Shown one piece after another: positions 33,401 through 41,463 of a stretch of DNA of 48,028 bases. Position 1 is the stretch's first letter. Each line of letters opens with the position of its first letter. A program made the position numbers and the translations under genes. Source of the DNA: Brevibacillus gelatini (GTDB lineage: Bacteria; Bacillota; Bacilli; Brevibacillales; Brevibacillaceae); NCBI RefSeq assembly GCF_003710935.1, contig NZ_RHHS01000054.1, forward strand, positions 1 to 48,028. Direction: 5' to 3'. Below the pieces are notes generated by a model. The model did no database searches and was not told the origin of the DNA. It saw only the letters and a program-made list of their open reading frames with translations.

Positions 33401-33963
33401 GTTTTCACCCTTCTTGTTCAAAAGTTCACAAAATGTCCATATTTAGCTGAAACAGGACCATTTTCCTATAAATTCTAGTTTGCCTAAAGTGTGAGAATTG
33501 TTTTGCCGAGATATATATAGCACAACCATATCCATTTTTGTAAAAAGCAAGGATGAGTTTGTCTTTCCTTGTCGATCATTCGGAGCGGATCTGTACCAAT
33601 CGTTGTACGGCTCGGCTTCGCGACGTAGGGACAAAGTAAGGCGCGGTGATGATTTTATCGGGAAAAGCAGGTAGGAAGGCTCTCTGGAACCAGCATAAAG
33701 CGCCCAACCAGAAAAAGGAATACAAGTGGGATAAAATGGGTCTAAATACTGGGAATGGTCTTTTTCCAAATAGGAAAAATGTCGTAATGGGCGATAGATT
33801 GACAAAATATGGCGAGCGAGTTTATTTTAGAGGCAAGATTTTTGGTTTTATTGGAATTTATGTCATGAAGTGTAATTTGGTTGGCAAGTAGCACTCATAC
33901 ACTAGAAGAGGCTAGAAGACCTTGGGACCAAGCATTTACGTCAGACAGAAGGAAGGGGCACTT
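33401..33963. other. AT-rich divergent intergenic region, no convincing gene
   Basis: It separates the VWA gene (-) from the sheath-like gene (+). On the - strand, TTTACA (33539-33544) and TGCTATATA (33514-33522) could form a promoter with a long 19-nt spacer. For the + strand, TTGGAA (33851-33856) and TAATTT (33873-33878) are a weak pair. An 81-codon open frame at 33646-33891 has no ribosome site or recognisable product. The region is visibly richer in A/T than its flanks and may bind a regulator. Confidence 0.5.
33514..33544 (-). promoter_or_regulatory. Candidate promoter of the VWA gene
   Basis: On the - strand, TTTACA and an extended -10-like TGCTATATA are separated by 19 nt. They lie about 115 bp upstream of the ATG. 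Confidence 0.3.
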
Positions 33964-36132
33964 ATGGACATTATTAACCAGACCAACAGAACCATGTTGT
34001 TCGAAGAGATCAACCCGGAAAAGCTCGATCTGATTACGATCGTGGGTGACGTCAAAGGCATCGACAGCCTGAGCGACGACAAGATCAAGGAGATCAACGA
34101 GCATTTGCTGGTGAGAAGCTTCGACGAGTTTTTGGACAAGTTTTCGCCTACGGTCTACTCGTTCTACAACGCCGTCAACCAAAAGGTAGTGTACACCTTG
34201 AAAAAGCCGGACGGCATTGCGGATGACGCGATCTCCGAGATCAAGATCGACCAGAACAACGACTTTCTGAAAATGCTGTTCACGCTGATCGATACGAAGC
34301 GCAGCCAGGGAATTACGAACGTCGACTTCAAATTCGAGAATCTCCTCGACATGATTTCTCCGAAAAAAGTGATGGACGACATTCGCCAGGTGCGCAAGGA
34401 GATTCACTACCTGTACAACCAATACGAAAAGCTGGACGACGGCGATCCGAAAAAACTGGATCTCGGCGACAAGCTGAACATCTTGTTCGAGGATGCCAGC
34501 AAAAACTACAACAACGTCATGGCAATGCTTCCGCTCGCCATTGAAGATATTAAAACCCGCCTGCTGCTCGGCGGCGCGCAGGAAGAGAACCAGTCCGAAG
34601 CGATTCAGATCGGGATGCTGACGATTGGGGAAAACGGTGAACTGAAAATCATCGAAGCGCCGAAGAGCGACAGCCGCGAGCTGATGGTGATCGACGAAAA
34701 TAACGGAAGCGGCCTGATGGGAGTGTTCGAGGAGGATTACGAGTCCATTACGGAAACGCCATCCTCCTATGTAAAAGACCTCGTGGTGCGCACCTTCTGC
34801 CCGCTGCCATCCGTTCAAAACGAGATCGACATCGAGACAGAAGTGCAAAACTACAACACGTACCTGGAGTTCTACAAGAACGCGAAGGACGACTTCGTGA
34901 AAACAGTGAAGCCGCTGGTCGAGAAGATTCTCGGCGTGAAAATGTTCTTCGATCAGTACGTGACCAAGAACAAAGGCATGCAGCCATCGCTGCTCATCAC
35001 CAACAACAAGCTGGACATGCTGGTGAAAAGCAGCAACATCCCGCGCCTGGAAACGTACCTGAACACCGTCAACTCGAAAAACGACTTCACCGATACAATC
35101 TGGTTCGGAATCGTGCCGTCAATCGACATGGATGCCGGAGCGAAAGCCAAGGTGACGCGCGAGCGCTTCCGCGGCAACGAAAAGCTCGTCAAGCAGGACG
35201 GCAACACGATGGAGTCGCTGACGATGCTTTTGCAGGTGGTCAAAGACTTCAAGGTGCAGATTTTCTTCAGCTTCAGCACAGGCGAAGAAACGACCTTCAA
35301 CAGCATGGCGACCGCCGGCATCGACAAGTACATGGACAAGTGCAGTGTTCTGACCCGCAAAGAGTTCAGCGAGTTTGCGATTCCGTGCATTCCGAACTTT
35401 ACGATTATTCCAAAGGACAAGTCCGGGGTGGTCATCGACAGCCGGATGCTGCAAACCGAAGACGGCGTGAAGCTGTCGCAGGAAAAAGAAGACATCCTGA
35501 AGCTGTGGATCGAGGGCGTGTACGTCGGGGCCAGCTACGTCGCTGCCGGAATTGTGGCTGCGTATCAGTGTCCTGAATATTTGCGCGAGACATTCAAAGT
35601 GGCCAGCCGCGAATATCCGGGCGTGCGCTTTGACATCGAAGCAGGCGAAAACGGTCTGCGCGCCGTCACGACAATGGCCAAGGAAATTTCCGGCTTTACC
35701 AACAACATCAAGGATTCGATCAACCGCAAAAACTTCGGGTTTGTCTTTTCTTCGGAAAACGCGCAAATCCAGGGCAAAGACATCAAGCGAATCACGGTGT
35801 ACAAGGCGCGCAGCATGGCGATGTCCGAGGACGGCTTCGATCCGATCTACAAAACGCTGGTCAGCACCTACATCGAGCGGATTCTCCGCTTCCAGACCGG
35901 CGATTTCAAGCACGACAACATCGTCAAGTTTTTCAGCAACAATCCGAGCAGCCAAAAGAGCAAATGGCTCAGCACGCGCGGCTTTGTCAACTCCATCATT
36001 CAGGATGGCGACGACATGAGCTACATCATCGACGACAAGAGCAACCTGTGCCATATCGACCTGATCTTCAACGGAAACGTGAAGAATCTGGAGGTTACGA
36101 TCACCAAAGGCACAACGCCTGTCAAAGCGTAG
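33964..36132 (+). CDS. Candidate contractile-sheath protein (TssB/TssC-like), 722 aa
   Basis: 722 residues from ATG at 33964, with GAAGGAAGGGG upstream. There is no signal peptide or membrane helix. Residues about 118-150 (VDFKFENLLDMISPKKVMDD) have the rhythm of a VipA/TssB segment. The C-terminal about 100 residues (YIERILRFQTGDFKHDNIV, then a closing beta strand KNLEVTITK) resemble the end of TssC/VipB sheath proteins. It is the first gene before an Hcp-like tube gene, as in contractile systems. At 722 residues it could equal a VipA-VipB fusion. I have no alignment score; the call is inference from pattern plus context. A wrong alternative would be a structural protein of another assembly. 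Confidence 0.55.
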   Translation: MDIINQTNRTMLFEEINPEKLDLITIVGDVKGIDSLSDDKIKEINEHLLVRSFDEFLDKFSPTVYSFYNAVNQKVVYTLKKPDGIADDAISEIKIDQNNDFLKMLFTLIDTKRSQGITNVDFKFENLLDMISPKKVMDDIRQVRKEIHYLYNQYEKLDDGDPKKLDLGDKLNILFEDASKNYNNVMAMLPLAIEDIKTRLLLGGAQEENQSEAIQIGMLTIGENGELKIIEAPKSDSRELMVIDENNGSGLMGVFEEDYESITETPSSYVKDLVVRTFCPLPSVQNEIDIETEVQNYNTYLEFYKNAKDDFVKTVKPLVEKILGVKMFFDQYVTKNKGMQPSLLITNNKLDMLVKSSNIPRLETYLNTVNSKNDFTDTIWFGIVPSIDMDAGAKAKVTRERFRGNEKLVKQDGNTMESLTMLLQVVKDFKVQIFFSFSTGEETTFNSMATAGIDKYMDKCSVLTRKEFSEFAIPCIPNFTIIPKDKSGVVIDSRMLQTEDGVKLSQEKEDILKLWIEGVYVGASYVAAGIVAAYQCPEYLRETFKVASREYPGVRFDIEAGENGLRAVTTMAKEISGFTNNIKDSINRKNFGFVFSSENAQIQGKDIKRITVYKARSMAMSEDGFDPIYKTLVSTYIERILRFQTGDFKHDNIVKFFSNNPSSQKSKWLSTRGFVNSIIQDGDDMSYIIDDKSNLCHIDLIFNGNVKNLEVTITKGTTPVKA

Positions 36133-36223
36133 GCTTTCGGGATCGCTTTTATGAAATTTTTCCGCACACTGCTCAGGTGTTTAGAGGTGTGCTTCCCCAA
36201 GAAGCGCACCCTTGCACATAAAT

Positions 36224-36248
36224 CTCGAAGCCCATTTGGCCTTTCGAG
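36224..36248 (+). promoter_or_regulatory. Hairpin upstream of the tube-like gene
   Basis: CTCGAA-GCC...GGC-CTTTCGAG forms an 8-9 bp hairpin ending about 17 nt before the ribosome site of the next gene. It may be an mRNA processing or stabilising element. Confidence 0.3.
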
Positions 36249-36279
36249 AGCACATATATTTACCAAGGAGGTATTTTTC

Positions 36280-36705
36280 ATGGGTTTTCGACTCAAAGTA
36301 GAAGGTTCTGAAACGATCGAGCTGGGGATGGACAACATCACATCTGTCGTATATGACACGGATACCCCAGATGATTCCAACGCTCGTTCCACTGACGTAG
36401 GAGCAACGCTGCGTGTGACAGGCAAAATCATCACCGCCACAGACGGCGACAGCGCTGACGATACCATGAAGCTGGCACTGTGGTCCCTGGTTCCGGCAGA
36501 AAAAGCTGACTGCTACCGCAAAGTAACGCTGGAAGTAATCGCTGCCGATCAAGTGATCCGCAAAATCTACTTCCCGAACGCTTTCGTCGTGGACTACACC
36601 GAGCGCTTCGGCGATACAGAAGGGGTAGGAACCTTCACCCTGTTCATCAAGCAAAAGAAAGACAAGACCGAGTTCGCCAAAATCGAAGGCGGCTACGCTG
36701 TCTAG
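36280..36705 (+). CDS. Hcp/phage tail tube-like protein, 141 aa
   Basis: 141 residues from ATG at 36280, with the near-perfect AAGGAGG ribosome site, which suggests high expression. The all-beta sequence has alternating hydrophobic strands (GFRLKVEGSETIELG, ATLRVTGKI, KVTLEVIAADQVIRKIYF), as expected for an Hcp/tail-tube subunit. Size is typical for tube proteins (140-170). It lies just after the sheath-like gene and is followed by a strong hairpin. In a contractile system the tube polymer is pushed out by the sheath. Family membership is inferred from size, fold pattern and order. Confidence 0.6.
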   Translation: MGFRLKVEGSETIELGMDNITSVVYDTDTPDDSNARSTDVGATLRVTGKIITATDGDSADDTMKLALWSLVPAEKADCYRKVTLEVIAADQVIRKIYFPNAFVVDYTERFGDTEGVGTFTLFIKQKKDKTEFAKIEGGYAV

Positions 36706-36724
36706 TTTTGTCCCCAAACATCAG

Positions 36725-36759
36725 CCGTACCTTGAAAGCCGTGTTCAAGGTACGGTTTT
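36725..36759 (+). terminator. Terminator/attenuator after the tube-like gene
   Basis: CCGTACCTTGAA / TTCAAGGTACGG, 12 perfect base pairs, with a 7-nt loop and T4. It would keep tube and sheath transcripts abundant relative to the downstream genes. Confidence 0.8.
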
Positions 36760-36790
36760 CCCAAAATAAAGCCAGACAAGAGGTGCGAGG

Positions 36791-37255
36791 ATGAAAAATT
36801 ATTACGAGATTTTGGGGGTTGCGAAAACAGCCTCTCTGAACGACATCAAGAAAGCGTACCGACAGCTGGCGAAGAAGCATCATCCCGATGTCAACGCGGG
36901 AAGCAAGGAATCCGAACAGCTTTTCAAGGACATTACCGAAGCGTATCAGATACTGCAAGACGAGGCGTCACGGAAAGCCTACGACGAACGCTACGAAGCC
37001 TATGTGCAAGGCAAGGGCCAAGCCCGTCCAAAAAGCGGCGCAGGCAAGGCTGGTGCCAACACGCAGACGCGAACAGCCCGTGAGCGGGCGAATCCGGGCA
37101 TGAACATGGAAAATCTGGAAAGTACGTTTGAACGATTTTTTGGTTTTAACCCCAAGACGGGGGAAGTCAATAAAAAAGCCATGAATGGCGGCAAAAAAAA
37201 TCCGTTGGATACGACGGATCTCTTTGAGCAGTTTTTCCGCATGAAGAAAAAATGA
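36791..37255 (+). CDS. J-domain (DnaJ-like) co-chaperone, 154 aa
   Basis: The N-terminal J domain (1-70) has the HPD motif at 31-33 and opens with YYEILGVAKTASLNDIK. The rest is a basic linker and a C-terminal helix without Gly/Phe or zinc domains, so it is a specialised type III J protein. J proteins stimulate Hsp70 ATPases, and this locus contains an Hsp70-like ATPase (43481-46135), a plausible partner. The ATG follows GAGGTGCGAGG. Confidence 0.9.
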   Translation: MKNYYEILGVAKTASLNDIKKAYRQLAKKHHPDVNAGSKESEQLFKDITEAYQILQDEASRKAYDERYEAYVQGKGQARPKSGAGKAGANTQTRTARERANPGMNMENLESTFERFFGFNPKTGEVNKKAMNGGKKNPLDTTDLFEQFFRMKKK

Positions 37256-37478
37256 GACGCTTTCACACAGAGTCGAACAAAAACAGGCGGCATACCGAAA
37301 AGGAAAAAATCGGGCGATCATCCTGACGGCACAAGAAGAAACGAGGCCGTGACAGATCGGATGACAGCTCCTTGATGGACATAGAAGCAGCAACCAGCTC
37401 CTTTCTTTGGATGGATGTCAGCAAAAAACCATTCTCCCAAAGCTTGGGGCACTTTTTGCGTAAAGGGGGGTATTGGAT

Positions 37479-38036
37479 ATGGCAAAAAACGGAAAGTCCT
37501 ACCAAAAATCATTCAGAGTGAAGCTGATCGAGCTGTTGATTGCATGTTTGTCGATAGGTGCACTTATCTATGTTTTTGGCTATACCGACAGCAACGCTCT
37601 GAAGATTTTTACCGGAATCGCCTTTGGTCTTTTCCTGTTTGGCGTTTTCATCGTCAAGGTCGGAGCGCCGGACGAGACGGAGGAGAAAAAGGAAACAGGC
37701 ATTACCAAGCTTGTGTTGCTGGATGAGGACGGCGAGAGTGTGAAGGAGTGGTTTATCCAGGGCGCGACTTCGCTGTTGATCGGCAAAAGCACGAGCCAGA
37801 ACGAAGTGGACATCGACCTGTCGGACGCGGAGTACGCCGCTCTCATCAGCAAGCAGCATGCGGTGCTCAACTACGCGTCGGGAAACTGGTTTATCGAGGA
37901 CATTCACTCCCGCAACGGCACCGGAATCAAGCAGGCGAACAGCCGTGACAAAAACAGGCTGGAAATCGAGCAGCCTTACAAGGTGAAGGCGGGCGACATC
38001 ATTTACATAGCAAATACACGCTTGCTGCTGAAGTAG
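37479..38036 (+). CDS. Membrane FHA-domain protein
   Basis: About 185 residues from ATG at 37479, with AAAGGGGGG 9 nt upstream. Two N-terminal membrane helices (about 15-33 and 40-60) are followed by a cytoplasmic FHA domain (about 80-185) with LLIGKSTSQNEVDIDL, SKQHAVL and IEDIHSRNGTGI. FHA domains bind phosphothreonine. In the neighbouring phosphatase/kinase context it is likely a phospho-dependent assembly point at the membrane. The FHA Gly-Lys/Ser-x-x-His pattern looks intact. Confidence 0.85.
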   Translation: MAKNGKSYQKSFRVKLIELLIACLSIGALIYVFGYTDSNALKIFTGIAFGLFLFGVFIVKVGAPDETEEKKETGITKLVLLDEDGESVKEWFIQGATSLLIGKSTSQNEVDIDLSDAEYAALISKQHAVLNYASGNWFIEDIHSRNGTGIKQANSRDKNRLEIEQPYKVKAGDIIYIANTRLLLK

Positions 38037-38076
38037 AGCGGGGAGCTGGAGAGAGTAGAAACGGGGGACGATCATA

Positions 38077-38607
38077 ATGAGTTTGACAAGATGCGCGAAT
38101 GGACACATGTTTAGCAGCAGAAAACACGGCAACACATGCCCCTATTGCAGCCTGGTGGTGGAGCCGGCGGCAAAGTCTGAGGGCAGGCAAGCCCGGGGCG
38201 TCGAGGAAGACGACAAGACGATGCCTTATTTGGGCGACACGGAAGAGATCGAGCCTGTCACGGGATGGCTGGTTTGTATCGAGGGTCCGCAGCAAGGCCA
38301 GGATTACCGCATCATGGCGGAAAAAAACTTCATCGGCCGCGCCGAGGATATGCACATCCGCATCATCGGAGACAACAAAATCTCACGCCGAAACCATGCC
38401 GTCATCGTCTACGATCCGAAAAAACGCAATTTTTACCTGCTTCCCGGCGACGCATCGGGTTTGGCCTATCACAACAACGAGGCAGTCTACACGCCTGTCG
38501 AGCTGACCGCCTATGACGTCATTCAGCTCGGCAACAGCAAGTTTATTTTCATCCCGCTGTGCGGTGTCCACTTCGAATGGGACGACGCAGGCAAAGACAA
38601 GGAATGA
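38077..38607 (+). CDS. Zinc-ribbon-like plus FHA-domain protein
   Basis: 176 residues. The N-terminus has a CxxxH...CxxC pattern (C6, H10, C21, C24) that looks like a small zinc-binding knuckle. The FHA domain (about 65-165) shows NFIGRAEDMHIRI and ISRRNHAVIVYD with the phosphothreonine-binding Arg/Ser/His elements. It has no membrane segment. It lies between the membrane FHA gene and the PP2C gene, and its stop overlaps the next start (ATGA). A soluble phosphothreonine reader is inferred. Confidence 0.82.
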   Translation: MSLTRCANGHMFSSRKHGNTCPYCSLVVEPAAKSEGRQARGVEEDDKTMPYLGDTEEIEPVTGWLVCIEGPQQGQDYRIMAEKNFIGRAEDMHIRIIGDNKISRRNHAVIVYDPKKRNFYLLPGDASGLAYHNNEAVYTPVELTAYDVIQLGNSKFIFIPLCGVHFEWDDAGKDKE

Positions 38608-39452
38608 TGAGCATGTTTCTACAGGAGGTCATTCCTTATTTCGTTGTGGTTGCCGTGATCGTCGCCATTATTTTGTTGTTTCGACTCCGCGCTGCCATCA
38701 TCCGGCAGGAAAAGAATCCGGTCATGCAAATCGGCAATGGGCAGACCATCGGCAGAAGAGAAGAGCAGGACGACTATTTTGCCACGGCGACGACTTCGCA
38801 CGGAACGATTGCCGTACTCGCAGACGGGATCAGCGGACTTGCCAACGGCAGACTGGCTTCGACGCTTGCGGTCAACACGTTCATCCGCGAGTTTTCCAAG
38901 CTCGATCATCCGCGCCACCTCTCGCTTTACTTTTCCAGGGCAGCCTCGCTTGCGAACGCGGAAATTTTGCAGGCGCTAAAAGGAAGCCGGGGCGGAACTA
39001 CGCTGGTTGCCGCTGTCATTCACGATGGCATGCTGCACTGGGGAGCGGTCGGCGACAGCATTTTGACGGTTTTTCGCAGGGGTGAATTCATCCCGATCAA
39101 CCAGAAAGACATCTATGAATCGGTCTTGGAGGAGCGCTTCCTCGCCGGAGAGATCAGCAAGGACGAGGCGATCAGCCATCCGAAGAAAAAGCAGCTGATT
39201 AACTACCTTGGCTACGAAGGCTTTCAAAACATCGAGATTGGCCGCGAGCCGTTTCCGCTGGAGAAGGGAGACAAGGTGCTTTTGCTCAGCGATGGCGTCT
39301 ACGATACGTTGACAGAGTTAGAGCTGGAGAGAATCCTGTTCCAGAAAATCTCCGCTCACGATGCTGCCGAGCAAATCATCGAGACGGTGGAGAGCAAGCA
39401 AAAAGCCAACCAGGACAACGCGACGGTTGTCATCCTGGAAAAAGGCTGGTAA
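38604..39452 (+). CDS. Membrane-anchored PP2C-type protein phosphatase (active-site intact)
   Basis: 282 residues. One N-terminal membrane helix (about 9-27) precedes a PPM/PP2C domain with its metal-binding acids present: D56/D57 in QDDYF, D74 in LADGISG, D230 in LLSDGVYD and D271 in QDNATV. GGTTLVAAVI and GAVGDS are also typical. It should dephosphorylate Ser/Thr and so oppose the kinase at 30406. The start overlaps the FHA stop (ATGA at 38604). ATGs at 38607 and 38613 are also possible, the last with better ribosome-site spacing. Confidence 0.9.
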   Translation: MMSMFLQEVIPYFVVVAVIVAIILLFRLRAAIIRQEKNPVMQIGNGQTIGRREEQDDYFATATTSHGTIAVLADGISGLANGRLASTLAVNTFIREFSKLDHPRHLSLYFSRAASLANAEILQALKGSRGGTTLVAAVIHDGMLHWGAVGDSILTVFRRGEFIPINQKDIYESVLEERFLAGEISKDEAISHPKKKQLINYLGYEGFQNIEIGREPFPLEKGDKVLLLSDGVYDTLTELELERILFQKISAHDAAEQIIETVESKQKANQDNATVVILEKGW

Positions 39453-39504
39453 AGGCGAAAAGGCGATCGGCATCCGGACGACAAGGAGGAGCGGGTAGTT
39501 AAGG

Positions 39505-41463
39505 ATGAGAAGGGACAACAGTGATTTTGTAACCGGATTTTTGTCCGAATCAGGCACGCATGTGCGCAACAAGGATTACTTTGCCTATACCGAGCTGGAC
39601 GATATTGCCTGCTGGGTAATCGCCCGCGGCCTGGACAACGATCAGGAGGTGGAGAGCGCCGAGCTGGCAGCGAAAGCCGTGCTGGGACACTTTATGCAAA
39701 AGCCGTCGCTTTCCCGTTATCGCATCAGCCGCTATTTGCGCGAGGCGCATCGCGTGCTGAAGGAGGAAAGCTATCGGGTGCGGCTGAAGGCCAGCCTGAC
39801 GCTGATCGTCACCGACTATGCCCGCGTGGTTTACGGCGTGGCGGGCAATACGCGGCTGTACTTGTTTCGCAACGGGCGGCTGCATCTGCGCAGCAAGGAC
39901 CAGAGTTTGTCCCAGCAGATGGCAGATCGGGAGGAAATCGCGGAGGACGTGCTCGATCATCACGAGGAACGCCACAATCTGTTGAGCTATTTGGGCACGC
40001 CGGGCGAGTTTCGGCCGTACATATCGAAAAAGCTGCCGCTCTATGACGGCGATGTCCTCCTGCTGACGACCCCCGGCTTGTGGGAGAGAGTCGATTCGGC
40101 CGAGATGCAGGATGCGCTGGAAGAGGCAAAAGATCCCACGGCGCTGCTCGATACGCTGGAGGACGTGCTACTTGGCAAGCAGCAGCGGGTGGTGAACAAC
40201 TATACCGCCGCTGCCATTTTTGCAAACAAAATATTCAAAATCGACCCGCAGAAAAAATGGCGCATCATCAAACGAGTGGCGCTCATCGCCCTGCTGCTCG
40301 TCTTGACTGGCGGCGGCGCGCTTTTGTTCAAGATGAAGGAGGCCGAGAGAATCGCGGAAGCGGCGACAGGCATGTTCGAGCATGAACAGAACGGGGATGC
40401 GTATATCGAAGAGAGCGACTACCCCAAGGCGCTGAAAGAGTACAGCGAAGCGAGAAACATGGCGAACATCGTCAAGGACAAGGTGCACGCGGCGCTCTTG
40501 AACAAAAAGCAGCGCATTACCCAGCTCATCGTCGACGGAGATACGGCGATGAAGGATGAGCAGTATACAAAGGCGCTGGAAAAGTACGACAAGGCGCTCA
40601 AGGAAATGAAAGGCCGCGATGATTTCAACGAGCCGGAGATCGCAGCCAAAAAGGAAAAGGTAGAGTCGTACCTGCTCGTCCTGCAATGGAAAAAGGAAGG
40701 CGATATGCTGCTTGAGGCGCAGGATTACGAGGGTGCGGAGGCGTTTTACCAAAAAGCGAGAAAGCTGGCACTGGAATCGGGCTTTCTCACGGGAGAAAAA
40801 GAGATTCGGGCCAAGCTCGATGAAGTCGGGTCCAAAAAGACGGGCATCGACAAGGAGCAAAAAATGCTTTCCGCCGACAAGCTGGAGAAAAAAGGCGACG
40901 ACAGCTATGCTGCGGGTGACTTTGCCGGCGCAATCGAATCGTTCACGATGGCACAGGAGATCTATCAGGAAATCGGCGTGTTGGAAAAGGTACTGGCGAT
41001 GGAGCGCAAGGTGACCAAAGCAGAGGAAAAACTGAACCCGCCTGCCGCAGCAGCACCAGCCGCCGCTGCAACCGCAGCACCAACACCAGCCGCACCGCCA
41101 GCGAGCCAGGCTGTTCCGCAGGCTGTCCAGCCACAAGCGGCCAACCCGGTAAATGCCACGAGCCCAGCTCCGGCAGCGCCCCCGGCTTCTGCTGCTCCGA
41201 CATCCGGAACGAATGCAGGGAATGGAGCCAACTCAGCTCCGGCAGCGAATCAGGCTCCTGCTGTTCAGCCGCCAGCGGGCAATCAGGGACAAGGTGCCAA
41301 TTCTGCCTCGTCTGCGCCCTTGGCCCCGGCAGCCGAGCCACCTGCGACCAATTCGGGGAAAGCTGCCAGCCTCGCTCCCTCCGCCCAGCCGGACGGGACC
41401 GGGAGCAAGCCAGCTGAACCAACAGCCAATCCGGCGCAAAAGGAGGCTGTCACCACCCCATGA
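39505..41463 (+). CDS. Degenerate PP2C-like domain + membrane helix + TPR-like region + Ala/Pro-rich tail
   Basis: 652 residues. The N-terminal PP2C-like domain (about 1-240) has lost most metal ligands: position 41 is Arg where DG is expected (ARGLDN), position 115 is Asn (GVAGNTRLY), the SDG motif is TPG (P190), and the last DN is NN (N231). Only D24 (NKDYF) remains. It is thus probably a pseudophosphatase that binds but does not hydrolyse. A membrane helix (257-275), helical TPR/coiled segments (about 285-510) and a low-complexity Ala/Pro/Gln/Asn tail (513-652) follow. If the PP2C part is cytoplasmic, the TPR and tail are outside. The stop overlaps the next start (ATGA). Confidence 0.82.
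   Translation: MRRDNSDFVTGFLSESGTHVRNKDYFAYTELDDIACWVIARGLDNDQEVESAELAAKAVLGHFMQKPSLSRYRISRYLREAHRVLKEESYRVRLKASLTLIVTDYARVVYGVAGNTRLYLFRNGRLHLRSKDQSLSQQMADREEIAEDVLDHHEERHNLLSYLGTPGEFRPYISKKLPLYDGDVLLLTTPGLWERVDSAEMQDALEEAKDPTALLDTLEDVLLGKQQRVVNNYTAAAIFANKIFKIDPQKKWRIIKRVALIALLLVLTGGGALLFKMKEAERIAEAATGMFEHEQNGDAYIEESDYPKALKEYSEARNMANIVKDKVHAALLNKKQRITQLIVDGDTAMKDEQYTKALEKYDKALKEMKGRDDFNEPEIAAKKEKVESYLLVLQWKKEGDMLLEAQDYEGAEAFYQKARKLALESGFLTGEKEIRAKLDEVGSKKTGIDKEQKMLSADKLEKKGDDSYAAGDFAGAIESFTMAQEIYQEIGVLEKVLAMERKVTKAEEKLNPPAAAAPAAAATAAPTPAAPPASQAVPQAVQPQAANPVNATSPAPAAPPASAAPTSGTNAGNGANSAPAANQAPAVQPPAGNQGQGANSASSAPLAPAAEPPATNSGKAASLAPSAQPDGTGSKPAEPTANPAQKEAVTTP

Noticed and set aside
33646..33891. 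81-codon frame in the AT-rich gap
   Set aside because: No ribosome site and the product resembles nothing known.
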